Shown here piece by piece: positions 1 through 7,384 of a stretch of DNA of 35,281 bases; the first letter of the stretch is position 1, and each line of letters opens with the position of its first letter. The stretch is taken from contig NZ_KK082204.1 of NCBI RefSeq assembly GCF_000598065.1, forward strand, positions 1 to 35,281, written 5' to 3'. Both the position numbers and the translations under genes were made by a program. The DNA is from Paenibacillus darwinianus. Lineage in GTDB: Bacteria; Bacillota; Bacilli; Paenibacillales; Paenibacillaceae. The notes below the pieces were generated by a model. That model made no database searches, had not been told where the DNA came from, and saw nothing but the letters and a program-made list of their open reading frames with translations.

Positions 1-1082
1 CCGGATTGCCCGGCAGCAGCCGAAGCGCCCGAAGGACCCGCCGCAGGAGCGGGAGACGCGTTCGCGTCGCCGGAAACGCCCGGTGTGCCGGAGCTGCCGG
101 CAGCATCGATCCACTGGCTAGAACCGGCCGGCCGTGAATGGTTCGCTGTGTTCGATTCAGGGTTGCGGCTCTGAACGGGATTTAACACTGTGCCTCCGTC
201 ATCGTCCGGTCCGAGAGTCTGATTGCTCTCCGACTGTCCCTGTGAGGGCGAGTCTGTCGGAGACGCGGGTTGTTCCTCCGGTTGTTCGGCTAACTTCTGT
301 CCGTCTTTGGCTGGATAGAACGGTATGGGAATCGGAACAAAAAATTGTTCTTTACGAAGTCCGGCGCCTTCCAGGAGATATTCCGCCGACTTGGTAACCG
401 CGTTGTCCATGTTCAATGAAACGCCGTATTGTTGAATCTGTTGAATCAGCAGCCATTTATTAATCGAGATCTTTCTTTTCCGGGCTTGCTCATAGGAGCC
501 TTTGTCCGTTTGCTCCGCATGGACGAATCCTGCCATATTGTTGGCTTGAAGCGTCTCCGCAACGATATCCTCGAGGGCGGCTTCGTTTATGGCGGCTCTC
601 CCTTTCAGGTTAGCTGCAGCAATCATGATCATGTTGTTTTTGTTCCTGTTGATATACCCCAGGTCTATCGATTTTGCGAGAATTTGTTTAATGGCGTCGT
701 TCAGCCTTAATTTATCAAGAGAAGCGGCCCGCAGCACGTTTTCCGCGTCGGCATTGAGAGGCTTGGCTTTTACTACTTGCCCTTGGGCGTTCAGGAACAA
801 TTCGAGACTGGGGTTAATCTCGATGGCGACCACCTGATCATATTGGGGCTGTGCTTGCTGCCAAATCCCGAAGCCTATGAGCATAAAGATACAAGCAACG
901 GCCGTTGACATCCAATAAGACGATAGCCGCTTCCGTTTCGACTGGCTAAGCGCAACGATGATCCGCTCACCTATGGCAGGAACGTAGACCGGCAAGGGAA
1001 GATTGCGGAATTTACCGTCATCACACATGACAACCATAATTTGATCGGTTATTTTCATGACGATTCCTTTTGTTTCGCTCAT
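1..1082 (-). CDS. rsgI: Anti-sigma-I factor RsgI family, C-terminus cut by window edge
   Basis: Membrane anti-sigma factor expected to hold SigI at the membrane and release it on an envelope signal. The minus-strand frame starts with ATG at 1082-1080 and stays open to base 3, giving 360 visible residues. Residues 1-50 (MSETKGIVMK..., with VPAIGERI) match the cytoplasmic SigI-binding domain. One hydrophobic helix lies at about 57-75 (FMLIGFGIW). The extracytoplasmic part begins VVAIEINPSLELFLN, with the Asn90-Pro91 motif that is the self-cleavage site in characterised RsgI proteins. From about residue 260 to the edge the sequence is rich in Ala, Pro, Ser, Gly and Gln and probably disordered, as in RsgI of Bacillus subtilis. 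The start codon overlaps the sigI stop as ATGA, so the two are translationally coupled. Whether a carbohydrate-binding domain follows cannot be seen. Confidence 0.9.
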   Translation of the reverse strand, partial: MSETKGIVMKITDQIMVVMCDDGKFRNLPLPVYVPAIGERIIVALSQSKRKRLSSYWMSTAVACIFMLIGFGIWQQAQPQYDQVVAIEINPSLELFLNAQGQVVKAKPLNADAENVLRAASLDKLRLNDAIKQILAKSIDLGYINRNKNNMIMIAAANLKGRAAINEAALEDIVAETLQANNMAGFVHAEQTDKGSYEQARKRKISINKWLLIQQIQQYGVSLNMDNAVTKSAEYLLEGAGLRKEQFFVPIPIPFYPAKDGQKLAEQPEEQPASPTDSPSQGQSESNQTLGPDDDGGTVLNPVQSRNPESNTANHSRPAGSSQWIDAAGSSGTPGVSGDANASPAPAAGPSGASAAAGQS

Positions 1083-1828
1083 ACTCTTCCCCTCCTTTCT
1101 AGGTCCGGAAATTGAATGGAAGATTTCAGATGGGGGAGATCGTCTGAAATCAGAACGACAATTAGCGCGATCAGATATTTTCTGCCGCGCTCCACGGTTT
1201 TGCGGCTAACGTGAACAAAATCAAGCATTTGCTTGACAGGCAGCTGCTTGGTTTTGTTAAGGAATTCGACCAGCTCGGGCGTTTTTACAAACTCATAAGC
1301 GATCTGAATCAGGTTCGCTCTGGCATCGGCTCGGTCGGGAGAGACAGCCTCCAGTTCCTCAAAATAAATGCCGAAGGCCTCCAGCCTGGCGCTATAGAGC
1401 TGAATTTCCTCCATCCGCTCCATGACTTGCCGCTGCTCATTATAATTTTGAAGCGATTGTTTGATTTCAATCAGACTTACCTCATATTCTTCGCCGTTTG
1501 AATCCTGTGAATGCACCGCGTTCAAACTGACTGCGGCCTTCTGGCGGCCTTCTTTTCGATAATAATCGATCAGCCGTGACTGTATGATTAGCCGAGCGTA
1601 TATGTAAAAATTGTCATTTTGTGATTTGTTGTACCGTTCAATGGCCTCGTTGAACGCAATCAGACTAATGCTCATTTCATCATCGGTTCGCGCAATCGCC
1701 CGTTTGCAAATGTTCGACGTTACCTTCTCCAAAAAATGCTTGCTGCCGTGAATGACTTCCCGCCGGCTCTTTTCGTCTCCTTGCTGGGCGTTGCGAATTA
1801 ATTCGTGAAGAAATGGTTCTTCCAGCAA
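1079..1828 (-). CDS. sigI: RNA polymerase sigma factor SigI
   Basis: Alternative sigma-70 family factor of the SigI group, tied in Bacilli to heat and cell-wall stress and in Clostridia to polysaccharide sensing. The 249 residues are close to the usual length of about 250. The sigma-2 region is visible at about 45-95 (TDDEMSISLIAFNEAIERYN, then IYARLIIQSRLIDYYRKE) and the SigI-type C-terminal HTH at about 205-225 (MLDFVHVSRKTVERGRKYLI). The start is TTG at 1828-1826: the frame is closed just upstream by TGA, and AGGAG lies about 11 nt before it. The gene overlaps the anti-sigma gene by 4 bp, the standard sigI-rsgI arrangement, which also supports the call. It is transcribed away from the activator gene at 2111. 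Confidence 0.93.
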   Translation of the reverse strand: MLEEPFLHELIRNAQQGDEKSRREVIHGSKHFLEKVTSNICKRAIARTDDEMSISLIAFNEAIERYNKSQNDNFYIYARLIIQSRLIDYYRKEGRQKAAVSLNAVHSQDSNGEEYEVSLIEIKQSLQNYNEQRQVMERMEEIQLYSARLEAFGIYFEELEAVSPDRADARANLIQIAYEFVKTPELVEFLNKTKQLPVKQMLDFVHVSRKTVERGRKYLIALIVVLISDDLPHLKSSIQFPDLERRGRV

Positions 1829-1911
1829 CTTTTTTCACGCTCCTAACAGCTTGCTAATTTGTTATACGAACATAAAGGGGGGTAAACGTCCGTCGTCAAT
1901 ACCTAACTTTC

Positions 1912-1940
1912 ACGATATAGGCAGATGGATATTTTATCAA
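1912..1940 (-). promoter_or_regulatory. Candidate sigma-A promoter of sigI-rsgI
   Basis: On the minus strand TTGATA (1940-1935) is followed after 17 nt by TATCGT (1917-1912), 5/6 and 4/6 matches to consensus. Nearer the gene, a C-run ACCCCCC (1883-1877) precedes CGTA (1868-1865). This resembles the C-rich -35 and CGWA -10 of SigI-type promoters, but the 9 nt gap looks too short, so autoregulation is only a suggestion. Confidence 0.35.
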
Positions 1941-2042
1941 TGGTGATAATTAGGTGAATCTATAAAAAAAGTAAATATAATCGGCAGCAAGAACGCCGCT
2001 ACATTCGGGATTTGTTGAGCAGAGGAGGTTTGCTTTTTCCTT

Positions 2043-2072
2043 TGGACAACCGCTGATGAAAAGCGCTATATT
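2043..2072 (+). promoter_or_regulatory. Candidate promoter of the PAS/AAA+ regulator
   Basis: TGGACA (2043-2048), an 18 nt spacer and TATATT (2067-2072) each match sigma-A consensus at 5/6. The predicted start near 2079 leaves a leader of about 30 nt before the ATG at 2111. Confidence 0.45.
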
Positions 2073-2110
2073 AATCGTGAGTCCTACAATATTCCGAAGG
2101 AGTGTGCCAT

Positions 2111-3502
2111 ATGGACGTACGGCTGCCTCACACGAGCGTGGAAGATTTGCAAGCGGATTTACAGGCCATATTCGATATCTCCTATGACGTGATTTACGTA
2201 TCGGACGGTCACGGCGTAACGCTGCGGGTCAGCTCGGCCTGTGAAACGCTTTGGGGTTGCAAGGAAGAACAACTGGTGGGCCGAAGTGTGTATCAGCTGG
2301 AGAAAGAGGGCGTGTATTCGCCGTCCGTCACCCGCATGGTGCTTGAGAAAAAGGATCGCGTCTCCTTCATTCAAACAACGAAAACCGGCCGCAAGCTCAT
2401 GGTCGTCGGTACGCCAATCAAGGATGATCAGGGCAATATCGTCCGGGTAGTCAATGCGTCCAGGGACATTACGGAGATCAGCCGCCTCAAGACTGAGCTG
2501 GAGGAAGTCAAGCTGCTAACCGAAGGCTATAAGCAGGAGCTGATGAGCCTGCGAAAAAAAAACGAAGCGGAGCGCAACATCGTCTACCGCAGCGAGAAAA
2601 TGCGCAAATTAATCTCGCTTGTCCAGAAGGTCGCGGAAGTCGATGCCACCGTGCTGCTCACGGGGGAATCGGGCGCAGGGAAGGAATTCATCGCTTCCTA
2701 TATTCACAATTGGAGTCCGCGCAAGCCGAATCCGTTCATTACGCTGAATTGCGGCTCGATCCCGGAGAAGCTGTTTGAGTCGGAGCTGTTCGGTCAGGAT
2801 GCCGAAATGGGACAGCTTGATGAACAGAGAAAGCTCGGATTGTTCCGCAAAGCGACGGACGGCACGCTTTTTCTGGATGAAATCACGGAAATTCCGCTGT
2901 CCGTTCAGGCCAGGCTGGTCGGCCTGCTGGAGGAGAACGACCGCATCAGCATGGGTTCCGGCCACACACGCGTCAGAATCATTGCGTCTACTAGTAGAAA
3001 TCCCGAGGAAGAGGTAAAAGCCGGCCGTCTGCGGGAGGATCTGTATTATTGGCTTAATGTCATACCGCTGCCCATCCCGCCGCTGAGGGAACGCAAGGAA
3101 GATATCCTTCCGCTTGCGCTCCATATCCTCGAGCTCTATAACAAGAAATACAAGAAGGAGAAGCAGCTGTCAGCCGATGTGCTGGAGAGGCTGCAAAATC
3201 ATCAATGGCCGGGCAATCTTCGGGAGCTGCACAATGTGATTGAGCGCTTGCTCGTGACGGTGGACGACCCGGTGATCGGTTCCAAGCATCTGCCGGAGTC
3301 GATCTCGAATCATGCGAAGGATTGGGAGGACATCGAGGTGCGGCGGCTTCTGCCATTAAAAGACGCGATTGAGAAGGTGGAACGGGATCTCTTGGAAATG
3401 GCGAAGAAGAAGTACAGGTCCACAACCCGGATGGCGGAAATTCTGGGTGTCAATCAATCAACGATCAGCCGTAAAATGCAGCACTATAAAGTCAAACCTT
3501 AA
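2111..3502 (+). CDS. PAS-AAA+ transcriptional regulator with TyrR-type HTH, GAFTGA loop degenerate
   Basis: Cytoplasmic activator-like protein of 463 residues. Order: PAS sensor at about 15-125 (FDISYDVIYVSDGHG...), a coiled coil at 125-155, an AAA+ domain at 158-385 and a C-terminal HTH at 437-459 (TTRMAEILGVNQSTISRKM). Walker A is GESGAGKE (185-192), Walker B TLFLDE (252-257), and the arginine-finger region GRLREDLYYWLNV is present. The segment between ELFG and GLF (229-242), where sigma-54 activators carry GAFTGA, reads QDAEMGQLDEQRKL, so contact with sigma-54 is unlikely; TyrR is a precedent for an EBP-like protein working with the housekeeping sigma. ATG at 2111 is chosen because AGGAG (2098-2102) is 8 nt upstream; a GTG at 2102 overlaps that site. 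It lies just before, and codirectional with, the hydrolase/permease operon, so it probably controls it. Confidence 0.85.
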   Translation: MDVRLPHTSVEDLQADLQAIFDISYDVIYVSDGHGVTLRVSSACETLWGCKEEQLVGRSVYQLEKEGVYSPSVTRMVLEKKDRVSFIQTTKTGRKLMVVGTPIKDDQGNIVRVVNASRDITEISRLKTELEEVKLLTEGYKQELMSLRKKNEAERNIVYRSEKMRKLISLVQKVAEVDATVLLTGESGAGKEFIASYIHNWSPRKPNPFITLNCGSIPEKLFESELFGQDAEMGQLDEQRKLGLFRKATDGTLFLDEITEIPLSVQARLVGLLEENDRISMGSGHTRVRIIASTSRNPEEEVKAGRLREDLYYWLNVIPLPIPPLRERKEDILPLALHILELYNKKYKKEKQLSADVLERLQNHQWPGNLRELHNVIERLLVTVDDPVIGSKHLPESISNHAKDWEDIEVRRLLPLKDAIEKVERDLLEMAKKKYRSTTRMAEILGVNQSTISRKMQHYKVKP

Positions 3503-3516
3503 ATCTATGCTTGTGC

Positions 3517-3541
3517 GCATAATGAGTTTATGCAATTATGC
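3517..3541 (+). promoter_or_regulatory. Inverted repeat GCATAAT/ATTATGC, possible operator
   Basis: GCATAAT (3517-3523) and ATTATGC (3535-3541) form a perfect 7 bp inverted repeat with an 11 nt centre that itself contains TTATGCA. It lies about 115 bp upstream of the -35 of the hydrolase operon, a typical distance for an activator such as the PAS/AAA+ protein. Binding by that protein is inference. Confidence 0.35.
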
Positions 3542-3613
3542 ATATGTCAAAAGTGTTTTCACATTCGAGTGAGTTTGTTGTAGAGTCCATCCTCATCCGG
3601 AAAATGCATCTAC

Positions 3614-3637
3614 AAGCTATGCGAATATGCATAGCTT
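3614..3637 (+). promoter_or_regulatory. 9 bp inverted repeat AAGCTATGC/GCATAGCTT
   Basis: AAGCTATGC (3614-3622) pairs perfectly with GCATAGCTT (3629-3637) around GAATAT, followed by CTTTTGCTG. It shares the TATGC/GCATA core with the repeat at 3517-3541 and ends 16 nt before the -35 box, which suggests an activator site. It could instead be a weak terminator of the regulator gene, but the T-run is poor. Confidence 0.45.
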
Positions 3638-3653
3638 CTTTTGCTGTGCCCTC

Positions 3654-3683
3654 TTGAAAGCGGGAGAAATCAGCGAGTATCAT
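3654..3683 (+). promoter_or_regulatory. Sigma-A promoter of the hydrolase/permease operon
   Basis: TTGAAA (3654-3659), 18 nt and TATCAT (3678-3683): both boxes 5/6. No GG-N10-GC sigma-54 element was found in 3503-3733, consistent with the degenerate GAFTGA loop of the adjacent regulator. Confidence 0.55.
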
Positions 3684-3694
3684 TAGATATATAT

Positions 3695-3708
3695 AGAAAG
3701 CGTTTTCG
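3695..3708 (+). promoter_or_regulatory. cre-like site downstream of the promoter
   Basis: GAAAGCGTTTTC (3696-3707) has the central CG and flanking A/T symmetry of CcpA or LacI-family operators; against WTGNAANCGNWNNCW it has two mismatches. Its position just after the predicted start fits roadblock repression by carbon catabolite control. Confidence 0.4.
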
Positions 3709-3733
3709 TATATGACAGGAAGGAGGATATCTT

Positions 3734-4555
3734 TTGATTAGAGAGGGGAATCGACTCACCGTTGCCGCCGTCCAGATGAATTGCGTCCTCGGAGACGTGG
3801 AGGCCAATCTGCGGAAAGCCGAACGGCTGCTGGAAATTGCTGCGGGCAGAGGAGCCAGGCTTGCCGTGTTGCCTGAGCTTTTCAATACCGGTTACCGGGT
3901 GGAGGAACGGGATGTCGAGCTGGCCGAGCCCATTCCGGGTCCGACAACCGAATGGATGAGAAGGCAGGCAAGCAAGCACGGCATGAAGCTGGTAGCTGCG
4001 ATCCTGGAAAAGGGCGCGCCGGCAGGGCTGGTTTACGATACCGCCGTGCTCGTAGAGCCGGCAGGCGTCATCGGCTCCTACCGCAAAACGCATCTGTGGA
4101 ATCAGGAGAACACCCGGTTTACCAGAGGCGAGCAATTCCCCGTATACGAAACCGACGGTATCCAGGTGGGACTGCAAATCTGCTATGAGATCGGATTTCC
4201 CGAAGGGGCCCGGATTCTTACCTTTCACGGCGCGGACATCATCGTTTACCCGTCGGCTTTCGGCAAAGCCCGCCTGTATGCTTGGGACATCGCCACCCGA
4301 TCCCGAGCGCTTGAGAACGGAACGTTCGTGATCGCATCCAACCGCACGGGCCTGGAGAAAGGCGAGACGGAATTCGGGGGCACGAGCCGAATCGTCGATC
4401 CGGCGGGAACCATTCTGGCTGAAGCCGAGCAGGAGGATGATGTCATCACAGCCGAGCTGGACCTCGGATTGATCGCCGAGCAGCGCAGAGCGATCCCGTA
4501 TCTGCGGGATTTCAACCGCAGTTTAATATCCAAAGAATACAATTCGGAGAGGTGA
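3734..4555 (+). CDS. Carbon-nitrogen hydrolase (nitrilase superfamily)
   Basis: Cytoplasmic amidase-type enzyme of 273 residues, normal for single-domain members. It hydrolyses a C-N bond of an amide or N-carbamoyl group; the substrate is unknown. The family triad is visible: Glu48 (PELFNTGY), Lys118 (SYRKTHLW) and Cys150 (LQICYEIGFPE). The start is TTG at 3734, with AGGAGG (3721-3726) 7 nt upstream. It is the first gene of the operon; the permease ATG follows the stop by 4 nt. Next to an NCS1 permease and a PuuE/HpPgdA-like hydrolase, a role as N-carbamoyl amino acid amidase or omega-amidase acting after ring opening is plausible. A beta-ureidopropionase-like or Nit2-like role cannot be excluded. 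Confidence 0.9.
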   Translation: MIREGNRLTVAAVQMNCVLGDVEANLRKAERLLEIAAGRGARLAVLPELFNTGYRVEERDVELAEPIPGPTTEWMRRQASKHGMKLVAAILEKGAPAGLVYDTAVLVEPAGVIGSYRKTHLWNQENTRFTRGEQFPVYETDGIQVGLQICYEIGFPEGARILTFHGADIIVYPSAFGKARLYAWDIATRSRALENGTFVIASNRTGLEKGETEFGGTSRIVDPAGTILAEAEQEDDVITAELDLGLIAEQRRAIPYLRDFNRSLISKEYNSER

Positions 4556-4559
4556 GGGT

Positions 4560-6023
4560 ATGGAAGACAACCGCTTCAACAGTCTGGTGTCCAAAGACAT
4601 TGTGCCCGTCAAATCCGGCCAGAGGGTCATTTCCGGCTGGGGGTTTTTAAACATCTGGGTCGGCATGGCCGTCATTATCGCAACCTTTCTGATCGGCGCC
4701 AATGGGATAGAATCGATGTCCTTGTGGGAATTGGGACTCGCCATTTTCTTCGCGAACCTCATCATAGCTCTCATTGGCAGCTTGAGCGGCGATATCGGCA
4801 TCGAACACGGCTTATCCTTCGCTGCTTATATGAGAGCGCCGTTCGGCACATGGGGCGTACACATTCCCGCCGTCAGCCGGGGAATTGTGGCATCCATCTG
4901 GTTTGGTATTCAAACGTACCTGGGGGCCGTCGCCATCAATTATCTGGTGAGCAGCATGACCGGCTTTGATTCGTGGTTCTTATGGTATGTGCTGTTTGCG
5001 ATCGTGCAAATCGTCAACACCGCCATGGGCATCAAGGCAATCGACCGTTTTGCCGTCATTGCCGCTCCGGCCATCATCATTATTTCTGTCTGGATTTTCA
5101 TGAAAGTCAACGGTATGGCCTTGGACAAGGGAATCAACGTCGCCACCTATGCCGGTGATCAGAATACCACTACTTTCTTTCTGATTATGGTGGCCAACAT
5201 GGGCTTCTGGTCGGCGCTGGCAATCGATATTCCGAACCTTACCCGGTTTATCAAAGCTCCCCAAAACGAGCGAAGCTGGATGAAGCGCAACGTCAATAAT
5301 GTCTGGCCGCACATTATCGCGCTGCCTGCCGTACAAACGTTAATGGGTATTATCGGTGCTGTGAGTCTGCTTGGCGCGGGCGACGCCAACCCGATCAACG
5401 TGATTCAGGGAACGGCAAGCGGCTGGGTATATGTGGTGCTCCTGCTCATGGTCGTGCTAGCGCAATGGTCAACCAATACGGCGGCCAACCTGATTCCTGC
5501 AACTCTGACCTTCATCAATGCGGGCGCGAGAATAAGACTTAATTTTGTTGCGGGCTTGATTATCGCCGGCGTGATCGGAACGATCGTGCAGCCATGGGCG
5601 ATTCTGAACAATCTGTTCTTGTATCTGGGCTACTATGGCGCCATTCTATCCGCCGTAGCGGGGATCATCCTTTGCGATTATTACGTCCTGCGCCGCCGCC
5701 GGCTTAATGTCAAAGATTTGTACCGGCAAGAAGGGCAATTCAAATACGACGGCGGTGTTAACGCAGCGGGCATGATTGCATGGATCATCGGGGGCGGGCT
5801 TGCGCTCATGTTCATGAAGTATATGTATCTCGTCGGGTTTCCGGCCGGCTTCATTGCTTACTACTTGCTGATGAAGGGCTGGTATCTGAAACGCCATAAG
5901 CAGGCGGAGATCGAGTCGGGCTTCTCCGACGACTATCTGGGTACAACCGTCGGCCGCGATTGGGATATACCGCTAGATGAGCCGGCAGCCCAACCGCCGG
6001 CCACCGTTCCGGTCAATTCTTGA
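4560..6023 (+). CDS. NCS1 family nucleobase/hydantoin-type permease
   Basis: Inner-membrane secondary transporter of 487 residues with about 12 hydrophobic helices, of the nucleobase-cation symporter-1 family. Typical landmarks are WFGIQTYLGA (114-123), GFWSALAIDIPNLTRF (215-230), QWSTNTAANLIP (302-313) and DYYVLRRRRL after the last conserved helices. Trp114, Gln118 and Trp217 are each three residues below Trp117, Gln121 and Trp220, which bind hydantoin in Mhp1, so a flat cyclic amide or ureide such as a hydantoin, allantoin, uracil or related ring is the likely cargo. Sodium or proton coupling cannot be read from sequence. ATG at 4560 follows GAGAGGTGAGGG, close to the stop of the hydrolase gene, indicating co-transcription. 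Confidence 0.9.
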   Translation: MEDNRFNSLVSKDIVPVKSGQRVISGWGFLNIWVGMAVIIATFLIGANGIESMSLWELGLAIFFANLIIALIGSLSGDIGIEHGLSFAAYMRAPFGTWGVHIPAVSRGIVASIWFGIQTYLGAVAINYLVSSMTGFDSWFLWYVLFAIVQIVNTAMGIKAIDRFAVIAAPAIIIISVWIFMKVNGMALDKGINVATYAGDQNTTTFFLIMVANMGFWSALAIDIPNLTRFIKAPQNERSWMKRNVNNVWPHIIALPAVQTLMGIIGAVSLLGAGDANPINVIQGTASGWVYVVLLLMVVLAQWSTNTAANLIPATLTFINAGARIRLNFVAGLIIAGVIGTIVQPWAILNNLFLYLGYYGAILSAVAGIILCDYYVLRRRRLNVKDLYRQEGQFKYDGGVNAAGMIAWIIGGGLALMFMKYMYLVGFPAGFIAYYLLMKGWYLKRHKQAEIESGFSDDYLGTTVGRDWDIPLDEPAAQPPATVPVNS

Positions 6024-6053
6024 ACACTATAAGCTTAAAGGAGAGGATCAGCT

Positions 6054-6935
6054 TTGGCTAAAGAAATCATTGTTGCTTATGGAGTAGACGTGGACGCCGT
6101 CGCGGGTTGGCTCGGTTCCTATGGGGGCGAGGATTCGCCTGACGACATCTCCCGGGGGCTGTTTGCGGGGGAAGTCGGCTCCGAGCGGCTGCTCAAGCTT
6201 TTTGACAAATATAATCTGCAGACGACCTGGTTCATTCCCGGACATTCGATTGAGACGTTTCCCGAGCAGACTCGCATGGTGGCCGAAGGCGGCCACGAAA
6301 TCGGCATTCACGGCTATTCCCATGAAAATCCGATTGCGATGACCGCCCAACAGGAGGAGACAGTTCTCTTGAAATGCATCGACCTTGTGGAGAAGGTGTC
6401 CGGCAAACGCCCGACCGGTTATGTCGCGCCGTGGTGGGAATTTTCCAATATTACGAATGAGCTGCTGCTCAAAAACGGAATCAAATACGATCACAGCCTG
6501 ATGCACAACGACTTCCATCCCTACTATGTGCGGGTGGGCGACAGCTGGACAAGGATCGATTATTCTCAGCCGGCCGAAAGCTGGATGACGCCGCTGAAGC
6601 GAGGGCAGGAAACCGACCTGATTGAAATTCCGGCCAACTGGTACCTGGACGATCTGCCCCCGATGATGTTCATCAAAAAATCGCCGAACAGCCATGGCTT
6701 CGTCAATCCGCGCGATATTGAACAGATGTGGAAGGACCAGTTCGATTGGGTGTACCGGGAATATGATTATGCGGTGTTCACGATGACGATTCATCCGGAC
6801 GTAAGCGGCAGGCCGCAGGTGCTGTTGATGCACGAGCGCCTGATCGAGTATATCAACGGGCACGAGGGGGTGCGCTGGGCGACCTTTAACGAGATTGCAG
6901 ACGATTTTGCCCGTCGCCGGCCAAGACAAAAATAA
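6054..6935 (+). CDS. Polysaccharide deacetylase-fold hydrolase, HpPgdA/PuuE type
   Basis: Soluble NodB-fold metalloenzyme of 293 residues with no signal peptide or membrane helix, so it probably acts in the cytoplasm on a small molecule rather than on peptidoglycan. The metal ligands are in place: Asp14 (after VDVD), His86 and His90 in [14 protein letters not shown], the same numbers as reported for Helicobacter pylori HpPgdA, which it closely resembles from memory ([53 protein letters not shown]). PuuE, a related enzyme, is a cofactor-independent allantoinase that opens a hydantoin ring. The start is TTG at 6054 after AAAGGAGAGG. It follows the permease by 30 nt in the same operon. Best guess: ring-opening cyclic amidase or imidase; deacetylase activity is the alternative. 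Confidence 0.88.
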   Translation: MAKEIIVAYGVDVDAVAGWLGSYGGEDSPDDISRGLFAGEVGSERLLKLFDKYNLQTTWFIPGHSIETFPEQTRMVAEGGHEIGIHGYSHENPIAMTAQQEETVLLKCIDLVEKVSGKRPTGYVAPWWEFSNITNELLLKNGIKYDHSLMHNDFHPYYVRVGDSWTRIDYSQPAESWMTPLKRGQETDLIEIPANWYLDDLPPMMFIKKSPNSHGFVNPRDIEQMWKDQFDWVYREYDYAVFTMTIHPDVSGRPQVLLMHERLIEYINGHEGVRWATFNEIADDFARRRPRQK

Positions 6936-6951
6936 ACGGTATTGCCGGGTA

Positions 6952-6980
6952 GGGAGCCGCAGCTTTATGCTGCGGTTCCC
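6952..6980 (+). terminator. 12 bp hairpin without U-tract between operon genes
   Basis: GGGAGCCGCAGC (6952-6963) pairs with GCTGCGGTTCCC (6969-6980), one G-U, loop TTTAT. The following bases (TTCAGTCGCTTG) are not a U-run, so this is more likely a partial terminator or an mRNA-stabilising or processing hairpin than a complete stop. Confidence 0.5.
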
Positions 6981-7010
6981 TTCAGTCGCTTGAAAGGGGA
7001 GGAATCGTTG

Positions 7011-7370
7011 ATGTGCGTGCTATGCGGCGGGTTTGTGGTGCAGGAGCATTGGACGGAAGGGCGGGGAAGTACAGGCGCGGCGAGCGTCACGGTGGGCGGC
7101 GGCGCTTCCCGGGAGCGCCAGCGGGACAGGCGCGACCGCACCGCGATGGCGAACCGGATTCTGGCCTGCTACGGGCTGAAGCTCGAGGATTGGAACGGCA
7201 GCAAATACATTGTCCGCGACGTGAAAGGGTCATCGGAGATTGTGCATGATCTGGGCGCATTGTGGCCTGCGGTAGAGAAGCTCATCAAAAAAACGGCCGA
7301 CCCGCTGGACCCCGCCCTGATCGGGCGGCTGCAGCAGCAACAGCAGCAACAGCAGTCTGGCAGACCCTAA
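7011..7370 (+). CDS. Small conserved-looking protein with N-terminal Cys-X2-Cys and C-terminal poly-Gln
   Basis: Hypothetical protein of 119 residues; no characterised function recognised. It begins MCVLCGGFVVQEHWTE, so Cys2, Cys5 and His13 sit together and could bind a metal. A Gly/Arg-rich variable stretch (about 20-45) follows, then a compact part (MANRILACYGLKLEDWNGSK, YIVRDVKGSSEIVHDLGALW) and eight Gln codons near the end. ATG at 7011 is chosen because GGAGG (6998-7002) stands 8 nt upstream; an in-frame upstream extension lacks such a site. It is directly followed by the COG0523 GTPase, whose Shine-Dalgarno overlaps this stop. I have a recollection of similar short proteins beside CobW-type genes in other bacteria but cannot confirm it. 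A role as metallochaperone partner is inference. Confidence 0.75.
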   Translation: MCVLCGGFVVQEHWTEGRGSTGAASVTVGGGASRERQRDRRDRTAMANRILACYGLKLEDWNGSKYIVRDVKGSSEIVHDLGALWPAVEKLIKKTADPLDPALIGRLQQQQQQQQSGRP

Positions 7371-7384
7371 AGGAGTGTCCGGAA

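Noticed and set aside
1865-1883. Autoregulatory SigI promoter (C-run plus CGTA)
   Set aside because: The elements resemble the SigI consensus as I remember it, but the 9 nt spacing is too short to call it a feature.
3503-3733. Sigma-54 (-24/-12) promoter for the hydrolase operon
   Set aside because: Expected from an EBP-like regulator, but no GG-N10-GC element with the right flanks was found, while a sigma-A promoter was.
6048-6929. A 293-codon open frame antisense to the HpPgdA-like gene
   Set aside because: It mirrors the real gene codon for codon, has no ribosome site or recognisable family, and the plus-strand protein has an intact active site. Similar long antisense frames at 14741-15679, 21222-22799 and 28069-29148 are the same G+C-rich codon effect.
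7262-7384. Upstream extension of the COG0523 gene to 7262
   Set aside because: The extension overlaps the small protein in another frame, encodes low-complexity Ala residues and lacks a ribosome site, while ATG 7385 has AAAGGAG and starts directly at the GTPase domain.
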